Assembly: GCA_016808115.1 (NCBI GenBank)
Contig: JAEQBH010004427.1
Location: 180,302 to 244,301 of the forward strand
Direction: 5' to 3'
DNA length: 64,000 nt
Origin: Tetrastigma voinierianum
Taxonomy: Eukaryota; Streptophyta; Magnoliopsida; Vitales; Vitaceae
Under the pieces are notes generated by a model. The model saw nothing but the letters and a program-made list of their open reading frames with translations, was not told where the DNA came from and made no database searches. The stretch's first letter is position 1. Each line of letters begins with the position of its first letter. Of the stretch, positions 33,601 through 44,884 are shown piece by piece. The translations under genes and the position numbers were made by a program.

Positions 33601-36600
33601 CCATTTTTATGAGATGATTATTTTAAGCCTTTGGTGGCTAGCCCTCGACGACCCTAGTCCTTACAGGCGTTATTTCTCCATGAGATGACCTCAATGAGAT
33701 AATTATGTTAAAGCCTTTGGTGGCTAGCCCTCGGCCGGTCTCGACCTCGAAGCGACATAGGTCCACATAAGTATTTATTTCTCCATGAGATAGCAAATTA
33801 TGGTTATACCTTGGAAATTAGCTCTCCCTTGACGACCATAGACCTTAAAGCATAAGTCAGCATCGTTTCCATTTTATGAGATGATTATTTTATTCCTTTG
33901 GCGGCTGCCCTCAGCCAACCCACTGACCAGCCCAGGCGGCATAAGTCTACGGCGTTCTCGATTTATGAGATGATTATTTTATGCCTTTGGCGGCTCGCCT
34001 TCGACGACCCTTGGCCTCGGGCAGCATTAGTCCCTATAGGCATTATTTCTTCGTTTTATGAAATGATTACTTTACGATATTCACAGTACTTTGCCATATA
34101 TAGGCGCTAAATATGCTCATCTACATGATTACTATATGGCGAAATCTTGTGAATATCGTATGGCCTCTATATATGGCGAAATGCGTGAATAGCCATTAAA
34201 GTAATCACAGTACGAAACCACGCTATAAGGGACCCTGTGGTCGTGGGTTCGATTCCCACAGACGGTGCCAATGGAAAGGACTCAAGAAACAGCTCAGAAC
34301 TGGAATTGGGGGGGGGATCTCTCCCATTGAAGGGCTTGGAAGTCGTTTTCTCTGCAGCAGCTTATAGAAGCGTGGGATTTTTCGTTCCCACAAAGGACGC
34401 TAATGGAAAGGACTAAAAACGGCTCAGATCCCTTCCAAAATAATTTGTCTTTCCATTGAATCTTGCCCAAAGGTCGAAATGATCATCATGCCCTCGAGAT
34501 ACAAGTTCATGCATTATATAACCAGTGGAAGGTTATGAGGTGGGTAGTTGCTGAGGTGAAGCGGTTATGAGTGGTCTGATTCTGGCGCCGCGCTTACATT
34601 ATATATTAATTGCGGCACAATGCTTGTCGTGGTGAATAATGGAGTGTGTCCCACTCATTTATCTCTAATGTGCGAGGGTGACTTGTTGATCGTTCGATCG
34701 TGTGCCGATGTCAGTGAATTCAGGATGTTAGCACTCTGAAATGCATGAGCCACATGCTTTCAGGAATTGGTTGAGATGGTAGCATGCCTGAGTTGCATGA
34801 GCCACATGCACTGAGGTGACTGAGATGGTAGCCTGCCCAAGCTTCACGAGTCACATGCTTCGACGAGTCTCTGTTGAGTTCAGGCAATTCACATGATTGT
34901 CACATGTTCGGGCCATTCATATGATTGTCACGTGAGGTGCAACATATCCCATTCCAACACCTAATGTGCTTTTCTCGCCTTTGGAAAATAAAGTAGAATA
35001 AAATAAAAACACTAAAAGTGGTTGAGATTAAGAACAGCAACAGATTTGTCACTTGGAAGCAAAAAAATGGCGCAAAATTTTGGATTTCAGCACTAAGGGA
35101 CCCACGCTCCGCCACAATATTCAAATCTTCCCCTGAGACCACCAACCAACAGTCCCTAGGGGCTAGGAATAGCACCATTGCTGTTTTTTACAGTTTATAA
35201 AAAAACAATGGATGTAATTTTTCTTTTCCTCTCAAATTCTTTTGATTCATTTAGTAAAGTAGCTTTTTTCTTCTTGTTCCTTGTTTTATTTGCGATCCTG
35301 GTTCTAAGGGTAATATTTGCTTTAGTTATGTACTTTCATTTGCTATATATTTGGATGCAGATTTCTCAACTGATGGGAGATGGTGTTATGTTGTGTTTTC
35401 CATTATTCCATGCCCTAGCCCACTCAAAATTGATTGGGACAGCTTAAAAAACCGGCTTCTATCTGCTTGTCCTTCACCTTTATTTTCATACTGCTACAGT
35501 CAGGAGTATGGTTCAACCCCTTCTCCAGTTTATATGCTAAAGTTTTTTTGCCTTGATCGAAAGGGGTTGCTACATGGTAATTACAAATGTTATCCCTTAC
35601 TGTTCTTGGATTTATAATTTGTGAAACATTGCCTGATATGGCTGTTGTGTTTCAGATGTCACCAAAGTTCTCTTCAGACTCGAGTTTACAATTGAAAGAG
35701 TAAAAGTGATGACAACCCCTGATGGCAGAGTATTGGACCTTTTCTTCATCACTGATGGCATGTTAGTGTTTACTGATTCATAGAATAGGCTATATGAATT
35801 AAATGATTTATACAAATTTTAAAAAAATTGAGGTGGCATCAATCCCTTTTTTGTCCTAAAGCAAAATGGATCACATTATTTATCCGTCAATTTCTATATC
35901 TTATTCATATTTGTTTGTTTCTAAAGCTTTTTCTGTCAAAATGAGTAGCCCTGTGACTTAACCAAATTTAATTGATTAGCAGCTAGCTTTGTCTGACTCA
36001 AGCAGCACACCATAAAAAATAATACACATTGCCTTTTGGCACATTTCTGGGGGACCAGTTCTAAAAATATTGAATTTGTTTTCAAATTGTCCTTTTCCTA
36101 AGTTAACCTAAACTATTAGGATTTCAATGGAACCACCCCAGGTAGTACATCGGGTGACAATTTACCTCCCGGTATGCTCTTGAAAAATTTATTTACTTCA
36201 ATAGGCAGTATGCTGTTGGCTGGTGTTGTATTGGATCAATGTTAGGTTGCTCTGGTAGTTTTTGTTCTCTCTTTCCAAATAGAGCTGACATTTATGAAAT
36301 TGTTCTTCGTTGCTTTTTCATTTCTATGATAATGGCTATGTTATACATAGTTATTGCTTGTTCTGAATTTGCTTTTGTAATTTTCCTAGATCTCAGTGTC
36401 ATGTTGACTTTGATTGTGGCATAAAATCTTCTCCTCAATGGATTTTCTTAGTCTTGTTCCTTGAGAAGTTAGGTATGGCCACTGTTTCTACAAACTTGGC
36501 AACCAAAATTGCATTTCCATCCCTTCTGCTCTGATGTAGTAGGAATTCTGGATTTTGTAGCTGTGATGTAGGAAAGAGAACGAAAAAAAAAACTATAATT

Positions 36601-38855
36601 CATCTGCCATTTGACTACTACAGGTTGAGGGTCTTCCCCTGTATGATGGAAACCATGAATCCTCAATCAAAAGAAACAGACTTATAGGTTATATTTGGTT
36701 CCTGATTATAGAGAAAGAGTAGAAGGAAAGAAAATTTTAAATTTAATAAATTATTTTTATATATTACTTAAAACTTATTTTAATTATCTTTCCTCTTCAA
36801 GTAAAGATAAGATAAGTACATAATTTTCAGCAATTTAATTATATTTGATTTTTTCTTTTTAATGTTTCATAGTGAAACTTGAGAAAATTATTTTTCCTGA
36901 GTATTTCTTTACTTACTGAACTTCTCTTTACAATTAGTACAAAACGAATCTGTTTCCAGAAAACTGCCTTTATTAATTAAATCTGGAAGATTCTTGTCCA
37001 GTGACAGAAAACTCATATTCTTGACCATAATAGGGCTAGCAATTTCCCTGATTTATCATCCAATTGATATGCTCCTGCTCTATTCTTCTACAATTTTACT
37101 TCTACTTAGTTGATGTCTTTTCAGGAGTAAAACTTTATTTTGGTGCAATCTATTTTTCTGAGATCCTCTTTACTTGACAGAAATTCGTGTCTTCAGAACA
37201 TAACAATTATAGGAAAGCAAAGTGCTAATGACTGGGTCCTAATATCAAAGAGTAGTGACTAATGCTGGTATTTGGTATCACATCATTTCAGGAAGTTATT
37301 ACACACGAAGAAGAGGCAAGATGACACATGTGCTTATCTGCTTGCTGTTTTAGGGGAATTTAATGTTTGCTGTGAAATTCAGCCGGTAGGGCCTGAGTAT
37401 GGAAATTGGCAGGGGTGCTCTTCATTGTCAACCGAGATTGTAGAAGAACTATTTGGCTCTGATCCATTAGACAAGGAAGAAGATAGAAGTAAACTTGAGA
37501 AGGCCACTATTACAGTAGATAATTTTATGAGCCCAGCTCATACCTTGCTTCAAATACAATGTCTTGACCAAAAAGGCCTCTTCTATGATATTATGAGGAC
37601 CTCAAAAGACTACGATATTCAGGTACTTGATCATAGAATTTCTGGTTACTCAACTTAGTTGGGCATGGATTAACTTGGTCCACTAAAGCTGCAGATTCTT
37701 CTTTTTTCGCATGTTTGAATTACTAACGGTTAGCATTTTTCCTTTTGGGCTCCAATGAAAAGTAAAGTAGATATGATTCAAGGCTAATCGGATTGTTGCC
37801 ATTACAGTAGATTTGACCATATGAAGGTTTCCTTCCATAAAATGATTTAATTATATCCATCTAGTTGACTAGTTTACATTTTTCTTGTTTATCTGGGTAT
37901 AGATTGCCTATGGTCGATTCAATCCAAGCGTGAAAGGCTACCGCAATTTGGATCTATTTATCCAGAAAACAGATGGGAAAAAGATAATAGATCCAGAGCA
38001 TCAGGCTGCTTTGTGTTCTCGTCTCAAGGAGGAGATGCTTAATCCATTGCGAGTTACTATTACCAACAGGGGACCAGATGCTGAACTCTTGGTTGCTAAT
38101 CCAGTCGAGCTATCTGGAAAGGGAAGACCCCGCGTTTTCTATGATGTTACTTACACTCTAAAAACATTAGGAATATGCATTTTCTCGGTAAGAACTAGGA
38201 AACCTTGATACCTGATTTTCTTGCTACTTTCAATTATTAGATGTTAAATGGTTGATTTTATTTTATTAAAAGTCTTCAGCGTGCATTTGACCCTCCATCC
38301 ATCCATTTTATTTGCATTGACAAAATGTGTATTTTCTTGCAAAAATAACTGTGTATTTAAGAGGCAAATGTAAATATATGAAATGGAAAAGGGTATTTTT
38401 TTTCTCCCCAAAATGAGTTATTTTTCAAGAAAAAAAAGGGGAAATGTTAGGGCTTCTTTGATTCTTGTTTTTGAAAACTGTTCTTGAGAAAACACCATTT
38501 TGGGTGTTCTCTCAAAATTGTTCTTGTTTCTCAAAATGTAATGTTTTTAGTGTTCTCCGCATTTTTCTTATTCCCATTGTTTTTGGATTAGATAAAAACA
38601 AATAGAGCTTTAGATTCACAAATTGAAAAAATGATTTGATGCCTTAGATTCTCACCAAATCTTCTCCTGCTACTTACTACTCGGTTTGATTTGGATTTGT
38701 AGGCGGAAATTGTTAGGCATTCAATATCATCAAATCGGGAATGGGAAGTGTACAGATTCCTTTTGGAAGAAAGCCATGAGTTTCCGTTAACCAGTAGTAG
38801 TCGAAGTAGAAGTCAGATTGTTGATAGTGTTAAAAGGACATTGATGGGCTGGTGA
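30683..38855 (+). CDS. ACR9/ACR10: ACT-repeat protein, ACR9/ACR10-like, six exons
   Basis: ACR-family protein built of four ACT domains, small-molecule-binding folds thought to sense amino acids; Arabidopsis ACR9 has been linked to sugar and nitrogen responses. Exons: 30683-30835, 35361-35576, 35656-35761, 37292-37622, 37903-38187, 38703-38855 (stop TGA 38853-38855). All five introns are GT-AG and phases join exactly, giving about 414 residues, near the family's usual length. ACT cores: SITVNCPDKAGLGCDLCRVI (ACT1, residues about 22-75), LKFFCLDRKGLLHDVTKV (ACT2, about 111-165), LLQIQCLDQKGLFYDIM (ACT3, about 243-300), VFYDVTYTLKTLGICIFSAE (ACT4, about 335-395). The C-terminus is LMGW. The start MGI at 30683 follows the family, but a five-T run at 30690-30694 is one T short, so it is out of frame with the rest. 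ATG 30652 is in frame and could be used instead. Intron 1 is 4525 bp because of an LTR element. Confidence 0.9.
31257..31909. repeat. E5 left LTR
   Basis: 653 bp. Shares with the right LTR GGATCTCTCCCATTGAA, GAAGCGTGGGATTTTT, CCTTCCAAAATAATTTGTCT, TTCATGCATTATATAACCA, GGTGAATAATGGAGTGTGTC and GGTGCAACATATCCCATTCC. Confidence 0.8.
31910..31936 (+). other. E5 plus-strand primer-binding-site-like sequence
   Basis: GGGCCCTACTGTTTGGAAC directly inside the left LTR resembles a damaged GGCGCCGTCTGTGGGAAC site. It agrees with the plus-strand gag fragment that follows. Confidence 0.35.
32200..32810 (+). pseudogene. E5 gag fragment (retrotransposon gag)
   Basis: Plus-strand pieces in several frames reconstruct the order of a plant Ty3-type gag domain: FALPKFQMYNGLRGPV (about 32288-32340), then FFEKFV and SREKRKLIRESFTFG (32460-32550), FMNV (about 32577), FFGSLC and TIDKVHSE (32655-32715), and YTMLSRDDIVKTKRAVATT (32720-32780). 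Known gag proteins show FESL..KPPxTxDxLxxxAxKYxxxEDD at the same place. At least four frame changes are needed, so it is not translatable as it stands. No zinc knuckle or pol follows. Confidence 0.6.
33050..34080. repeat. E5 internal tandem repeat, ~90-110 bp unit, about 8 copies
   Basis: Recurring words GCCTTTGGTGGCTAGCCCTC, GACGACCCTxGxCCT, ACATAAGTCC, GGCATTATTTCTCC and ATGAGATGATTAT start units near 33275, 33445, 33545, 33640, 33720, 33820, 33900 and 33985. Units vary in length through internal losses. Non-coding. Confidence 0.7.
34075..34190. repeat. Foldback (inverted repeat) next to the E5 array
   Basis: CGATATTCACAG and TTTGCCATATATAGG (34075-34107) are matched in reverse complement by CTGTGAATATCGT-like sequence (about 34145-34160) and CCTCTATATATGGCGAAA plus GTGAATAGC (34160-34190). 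The RNA or single strand could form an extended hairpin. Confidence 0.55.
34233..34270 (-). other. tRNA 3'-end sequence beside the E5 right LTR
   Basis: The plus strand reads GTGGGTTCGATTCCCAC (a complete T-arm with 5 bp stem), then AGACGGTG and CCA, ending 1-2 nt before the LTR. Nuclear tRNA genes in plants do not encode CCA and no 5' half is present, so this is not a tRNA gene. Read on the minus strand it is a long primer-binding site (TGGCACCGTCTGTGGG...) correctly placed for an element on the minus strand. The tRNA species was not identified. Confidence 0.6.
34272..34956. repeat. E5 right LTR
   Basis: 685 bp, pairs with 31257-31909. Contains a second primer-binding-site-like word (GTTCCCACAAAGGACGCTAA, about 34386) about 115 bp from its inner end; the left LTR has the same. 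Confidence 0.8.
35762..37291 (+). other. ACR intron 3
   Basis: 1530 bp, donor GTTAGT, acceptor TCATTTCAG. AT-rich. Short open frames at 36239-36424 and 36469-36666 show no ACR similarity. No repeat is recognised. Confidence 0.8.
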
Positions 38856-39579
38856 CAGACTACTTTACAGTTTCCGCCCTTACTGGGTTGTACTTGTACG
38901 TGCCACTAGTCTTTCTGCTTTCTCTGCTCCCTCCCTCCCTCCCTCCATTTTAACATCGCATGATGGCTGAGCCCCATGAAAAGAACTTCCATTGTGCTTG
39001 CTTTTATTGGAATGATATTAAGGAAAGTCCCTCGAGTAAAAGGAAAAAAAAAAAAAAAATAGTGTTTCCATTCTCTCACTTGTATTGTTATTTGTCAGCA
39101 GCAGCTTTCTCTTGAAATTATTCCCAAATTTTCTCACATTTCACGCTTGACAGTTGGACCCAGTGGATCTTGGTACTCTTTGGCCAGAATTTCAGTATGG
39201 GCTTCAGCCCTGGCTTCAAAAAGATTTTCCAGCAGTAGAAGGAAATGGTTGACACTCCTGGAGGCTTCTTTCTGCTAAAGTTCAGAAATTCAAGTCTCCT
39301 CTCTGGTTTCCTGAGCTGGAAGAATCGCCTCTCTTTCTCTTTCTTTTGTTGTTTGGGACATGAGAATTAGAAATACGGTGCCCAATCGATTGGGCCTTGC
39401 ACAACTATTTGGTTAATTTGAGGTGAGAGTTAGTTTTGAAGTGTAAACCGTACGTAAATCAAAGGGCTTGGATTAGGAATTTTAATTACTTTTATGGGAT
39501 TACAAAGTCAGAGAATATTGGATTATAACTTTTAAATACTCTATAAAAGTGTCATGGTGTATTAGATATTAGATAATGA
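38856..39579 (+). other. Presumed ACR 3' UTR and flank
   Basis: Follows the ACR stop. Mixed composition, a CCCTCCCTCCCTCC run at about 38932-38945 and an A-run at about 39045-39059. No canonical AATAAA was seen near the end, so the 3' end is not placed. Confidence 0.4.
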
Positions 39580-40130
39580 CTTCTTTTTTAAAAGGGGAAG
39601 AACTCTTTCAATGGTTTAAAGGATCATAGACCCAGCAAACCAAGCCGAATACAATGGTGGAGCAAATACACCCAATAACAAAACGACAAAAAGCCAAGGT
39701 CCTCAAGGGACAAAGTGAGAAACACCATAAAAACAACACTAAAACCAAACTAAACAAACAAACAGAAACCCAACCAAAAAGAAAAACTAACTAGTTTAGA
39801 AACACCACAACGGAACTGGAAGCGTAAAGGCCAAAGCACTCTACCCACCCAGCGCCCAAAGGAGGCAGCCGTAGAGCCAACCCAACCCCCAGAGCTGAAG
39901 AACCTGAGCCTTACCTCACTCATCAGAGCTAGCAACGAGACACCCCCTCAGTGCCGACGGAAGCCAAGCCCAACCATCAAGACAGCTGCAAGAAGCACCA
40001 GAGTCGAGACGCCTATCAGACCCCAGCTCCAGCGCCCACCCTAGACGAGTCCGTCAATGGCACATCCCCTCAGCCCAGGAGCCAAAACCTTGACGACGGC
40101 TGCTGACCGAGAGAAGACAAGCTAAAATGT
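39580..40130 (-). mobile_element. Possible LINE 3'-end fragment
   Basis: GC-richer block with sharp composition edges. On the minus strand it ends at about 39585 in an A/T-rich tail and contains hydrophobic, W/F/G-rich frames (for example SFWLGFCLFV at about 39750-39785) like those often seen at the 3' ends of plant L1-type elements. No RT motif is present. This is a tentative reading. Confidence 0.3.
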
Positions 40131-41544
40131 CATTGACTTTCATTGTTGTATACTGTTATTAAAAAAGTCATACTTTTATAGACATCAGGCCACTTTCTTC
40201 TTATAACAACAGTTCTAGATAAAACATTTTCTCTATAAACTTTCTACCATAAACATTTTTATAGGAATTAAAAAAAAATGATTTTACAAGTGTTTTTTTT
40301 TTTTTTGTGATAAAAGCTTTCACTTTACATCACATTAAAATTATCCAAAAATGACATTTAATATTTAATTATAAAAATAAGATATCATAATAAATAAATT
40401 TTTTTATTACAAAAATTTATAAATGGATATAAAATGTTATATTAATATAATCTAAAATAATTATTTTATGATTATAAAAAATTAAAATTATTTACATGAA
40501 ATTGAATTAGAAGATTATGCAATATATATAAATATTTGTATTAATAAAAAATTTAAATAATTATTTTTATGATTATAAAAATATTTGAATTAATTTTTTT
40601 TTACTATCTCCATGGTAACCTATTTTGTTGTGTAGTAATTAGATATTCAAAGAAAATATAATTAGATTTTTAAAAGGAATGTAATATGTATTATAGAAAT
40701 ATTAAAAAAATTTGAAGTGTTTTTTTTTTCCAAAAAACACCTCCTTAGTGTTTCTTAAAAAAACATTATGTGTTTTTTTAAGATTTCAAAAGCGTTTTTT
40801 CAAAATGATATCAAACGTCTTTTTTTCTTCCAATAAGTGTTTTTTTAAGAAGTACTACCTAGCCTTTAGACTTTTAATTAATTTTAATAACTTTTGGTAG
40901 GAGTATAAATACCATTTTTTCTAGTAGGAGTATAAATACCCACCTTTTTTTTTTTTAAGTTAATCACTTTTAATACATGATAATAAACTGTTTACTCTTA
41001 TGAATCACAAGGCCACTCTCTTAAAAATTTCTTTGTCTTTAAACGGTGAAACGTTAATCGTTTGAGGTTAAGCATGTGGACAAATATCCACCCTTTTAGA
41101 TTTAATAAGGTTCACATTCAAAATATTCATATTGTAGTTATTTTGAATACAAGGTTTAAGGAGTAAAATATAATTTTACATTACAACAAAAAGACCATTG
41201 CCCCTTATAGCCATGCAATCAATAAGTGTAACTCAAAATATGTCATGGAAATGTGTGTATATTAAGATTTAAGGGCATTTGCAATTCGTCAATAAAAAAG
41301 TTAGTCAATATTCAAGAAGCTAATAACAGGGATTGAAATGAAGAAAACTGTAGACATTGAAAGATTTGTCATTGTTGTTGTCCTTTTAGGTACACACATT
41401 CTAATAAGTGAAATGCTTGTGACTAGGGAGTAAATGAAAAGTTAAATTAAATATGGCAATGTAAATCAAGCTAGGTTGAAAATTTGACCTATTTTAAAAA
41501 TGTTTCTCAATTTCGGAATTTATACTCTCACTTTGCATTAGTCC
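40131..41544. other. AT-rich spacer
   Basis: Contains a short AGTAGGAGTATAAATACC duplication (about 40898-40945) and long A/T runs. No coding signal. Confidence 0.4.
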
Positions 41545-42039
41545 TAAGGCCGTGTTTGGTAAGCGGGGCGTAGGGTTAGGCCAATTTTGGACAGAATCGA
41601 TTGAAGTACGGCGTTTGGTAGATCTTTTGGGCCTGGCCAAATTAGGGATAAAATTAGTGAAGGTGAGAGTTATTTTATGCTTTGGTTTTTTTAACCCTAG
41701 TCAAATTAGTGGGTCTACTTAGGACTAAATTAGGGACAAAATATTTAGTTTTCTGAAAAAATAATCGATGTAGCTAAAATTTAAACAAAAATTTATTAAC
41801 TAATATATTATCAAATAACTAATAATAAATACATGTAATAAAAAGTAGCTTAATAAGTATATATAGTATAATATATTATAAAATATAAATTTAACAATAT
41901 ATAAATTAGAATATATATTGTCCAAAAATATATTATGAATTTTATAAATTATTTATTAAAAAACATTATAATAATAATTATTATTTATATTAAAGTATAA
42001 AAAATAAAATAATAAAAATTATTTTAAAATATAATCGGG

Positions 42040-42450
42040 ACCAGGCTTATTATTATTTTGGATACATGATTCTGCTTTCATTCGGACTCGTTTACACTTA
42101 GAATCAATTTATTTAACTTCGGTTAAATTTATTTTAAATGAACTTTTTGCCACGACCATTCTGCTTCAAGATTTTCGTAAAAGAAAATACCGTCAGCGAG
42201 TCATTATGACTTTTTATCATGAAAATGAAAAAATTTCCGACACATGCCATGGTCGACGAGAAGCTTTTAGTCGTACAGATTCATGAGGCAAAATTTAACG
42301 GTATAATCACGTTTCATCATCCGAGATCTAGAAATTTTTCTAGGCTTCTCTGAACCCTTATGACAATTTATTATTTTTATTTTAAATTTTGCCATTTTGA
42401 AAATTTCTAATTTTCGGGTTTCTGAGTAACAATACGAACCGTATCGGATT
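42040..42450. mobile_element. Chromovirus-like LTR fragment
   Basis: Contains ATCATCCGAGATCTAGAAAT, which recurs at about 63318-63338 inside the E3 insertion, and CTTCTCTGAACCCTTATGAC. Similar wording is common in plant gypsy LTRs. Boundaries are unknown. Confidence 0.3.
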
Positions 42451-42613
42451 TGAGAAAATAAACCCAGGCTTTATTAAACGATTAAAATTAAATTAAACTA
42501 GTGCTGCATTAAGAATGAAGTGGACGTGAATTGGAAATAATCAGTCTCGTTGCCATCTGCTCACTACCTAATGTTAAAAGCAAACAACTTAATACTTGCC
42601 CAATGTAAAGTAG

Positions 42614-43503
42614 CGATGATCTTCAGTGGGTGAATTTGGAGAGCGTGTAAGGGTCGTTGGCGGACTGGATTCTTTGAGGCTGAGATGCGAGGCTCTTAGT
42701 TATGCAGGTGAGGTGGGATCAGCCTTTGTTAGTCTGCGGCTACGGACGTAACTCTACTGCTGTGAGGAAGAAGGAGGTCGGCGAGGGGGTTTGTGCTGCG
42801 TGGCCGCTCCGATGCCTAAGTCAGTTTCTTTATGAGAGAAAAGAGAGACTGCTTAGAGGGCGAATGTGTTGCATATGCTTGCATATGAGTATGTGTCCAA
42901 GAGTGCCTGTTTCACCGATGGGGTGGCCTGGTATTTATAATGGATGATCATGACAACTTTCCTAATTGGATTATGATACTGAATAGTATGTTTCCTAATT
43001 GGATGATGACACTAAATAGTATGTTTCTGATCGGAGGATGATATATCTTTACTCATTTGGTAGGAGATTTTCTTTGTATTGTAAACCCGATTAATAAGGG
43101 ATAATTGAGGGAGTGGTAATTGGGGGTATCTTACTTTCCTTATTGATAAGATTTGGTTTGCGTTTCAGGATAAACGATTGTGGGGGTATCTACTTTCCTT
43201 ATTGATAAGATTTTGTTTGATTTACAGGATAAGCAGTTATTGAGAATTATCCTACTTTCCTTATTGGTGAGATTTAGTCTGATTTGCAAGATAAGCAGTT
43301 ATTGAGAATTATCCTACCTTCCTTATTGGCGAGATTTAGTCTGATTTGCAGGATGTGGGCCTTCCCAATTATCCATATCATGTCGGCCTTTAGTAGTGGA
43401 ATTTGAAGAGAGCTTTCGTTTTTAGTGATATTTGAGAACGGGTGTTTTATAGGGCTGCGCCTCTCCTTTGGAGCTAGTGAGTGGGCTTTGTGGCATATTT
43501 TCA
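42614..43503 (-). repeat. E2 3' LTR
   Basis: Matches 47052-47948 (shared GAGCGTGTAAGGGT, TGTGTTGCATATGCTTGCAT, GGTATTTATAATGGATGATC, GTGGGCCTTCCCAATTATCC). The inner end is GGCATATTTTCA (43503). The minus-strand TATA box TTATAAATAC is at about 42931-42940. Four copies of a ~60 bp unit lie upstream of it. Confidence 0.7.
43110..43355. repeat. Minisatellite inside E2 3' LTR, ~60 bp unit, four copies
   Basis: ACTTTCCTTATTGATAAGAT / TTGATTTACAGGATAAGCAG-type units start near 43136, 43194, 43255 and 43317. In element orientation they lie upstream of the LTR TATA box, in U3. Confidence 0.75.
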
Positions 43504-44499
43504 AACCCCTGGGTTGCCCCACCGGCCTTTGTGCGCGGTGTGCGTGGGCGAGGGCTGTATCGTTTCTTGTATCAGGTGTGACTTCCACGTGTCAGCTCGG
43601 GGCTGGATTAGTTTGGGCTTTGTCGTCGTCTTATGTCTGGTGATAATGATGACTTTTCGGTTCTTGTGCTCATTTCTTCCGCAAATATCGTCTTGCGTTC
43701 CCTTGATCCGAAAGTTTTTTCTTTGCTTTTTAGTGAGTCCGGACTTCTCTTTCCCTTAGTATTCCATCGAAGCGATTAGTTCTTATTATTGGCCGTGAGC
43801 TTCGTGGGGTACGACCGCTGGTAGATGGTCGTTGGGGCTGCGTGGCACGAGATGAGTAGTTGGGTGCCATTTAATTGCTTCCGGTTCCGTGTTCATGCTG
43901 GTAGGCCCGACTCTGGGTAACACGTCTGAGTTGGGTGGGTGACTCTTCGCGAGCTAGTGGGCTGCCGTGGTGAGATAGCTGGTGATCGCCTCTTAGGGCA
44001 TTTGCATGGCTTGTCTGAGTGGTTGAGGCTCGTCGATTAATGAATTTGCCGAGACTCCGTCCCGGTGATTTACCCGAGTTGACGATTCTAGGCCATGACT
44101 TGTTTTTAGCGAAACTGTGATCTGTTTTGCTGACTCAGTTAGTTGATTTGCAGGTCGAAGGAAATGCAGTTCCTAGGCATGGCTTATATGAGCATGTTTC
44201 GACTTTCAAGTGGAACTGCAGAAACGTGATCTGGGACATTATTTTCTTTTTGAGATGAGGCGGATTATTTAGGGATTCAAGCATTTAATGTGAGTAATGT
44301 TAAACTCAAATGGAGTGCAAATTATGTGACAAAATCAGTTTAGTTTATTCAGGAGCAGGCTTGGATTCTGGAGCGCGAAACTTGCGTGATGTTTCGAAAC
44401 TTAACCGTTGGCGTGATCTAAGTGCTGTTGGTTCTCTTTCGCGCGGGGGCGACCGTTCGCGATTATGACGCGGCGGGAAACGTGATGAGCTGCGGAAAC

Positions 44500-44790
44500 C
44501 TCCCATTAGCTGACTTGCATGAGTTGTATTGATTCCTTGATTCCATGACTTGTTTTTAGTGATTTCGTCGTGTTTCTTGACGCTCATTAGGCGACTTGCA
44601 TGGGTTAAGGCGATTCCTTGATTCCATGACTTGTTTTTGGCAGAGCTCGTCATTGCGAGCTGCTAACCTCCATTGGCTGACTTGCATAAGTTGTATTGAT
44701 TCCTTGATTCCATGACTTGTTTTTGGCGGGGCTACGTCGATCTGTTCTTGACCTCCATTGGTGACTTTTATGGAGTTGAACTAATTCCTT
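44500..44790. repeat. E2 tandem repeat, ~84 bp unit, four copies
   Basis: Units around GACTTGCATGAGTTGTATTG, then ATTCCTTGATTCCATGACTT and GTTTTTGG, near 44511, 44593, 44677 and a decayed fourth at about 44761. Confidence 0.7.
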
Positions 44791-44884
44791 AAGAATTTGC
44801 ATGATCACGTGTCGCGATGAATTGTTGGCGCGTGATTTGAGTTGGTGGGTTTCCTATTGCGGTGACTGCGCGGCTGTGGTGTCT

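Larger units (their letters stand above)
31257..34956. mobile_element. E5: complete LTR element in ACR intron 1, TSD ACACC
   Basis: Two direct repeats, 31257-31909 and 34272-34956, start TGxAAAGGACTC and end CCCATTCCA (short inverted termini TGGAA/TTCCA). They are flanked by a perfect 5 bp duplication ACACC at 31252-31256 and 34957-34961. The 2.36 kb interior holds a plus-strand gag fragment, a tandem repeat and a foldback but no protease, RT or integrase, so the element is non-autonomous. Strand is ambiguous: gag reads plus, while a clear primer-binding-site-like sequence at 34240-34270 fits the minus strand. Confidence 0.8.
30836..35360 (+). other. ACR intron 1, expanded by retrotransposon
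   Basis: The donor GTCAGT follows the first base of the Asp codon of RGDFSTDG; the acceptor is TTGGATGCAG. Without the 3.7 kb LTR element (31257-34956) and its 5 bp duplication the intron would be about 820 bp. A 60-codon frame at 35018-35200 lies in the intron and is not conserved with any ACR exon. Confidence 0.85.

Noticed and set aside
34233..34270. A tRNA gene on the plus strand
   Set aside because: Only the 3' half is present, CCA is encoded, and it abuts an LTR; it fits a primer-binding site.
35018..35447. Open frames in the end of ACR intron 1 (35018-35200, 35178-35447)
   Set aside because: Spliced out by the GT-AG pair that joins RGDFSTDG exactly; no similarity to ACR exons outside exon 2.
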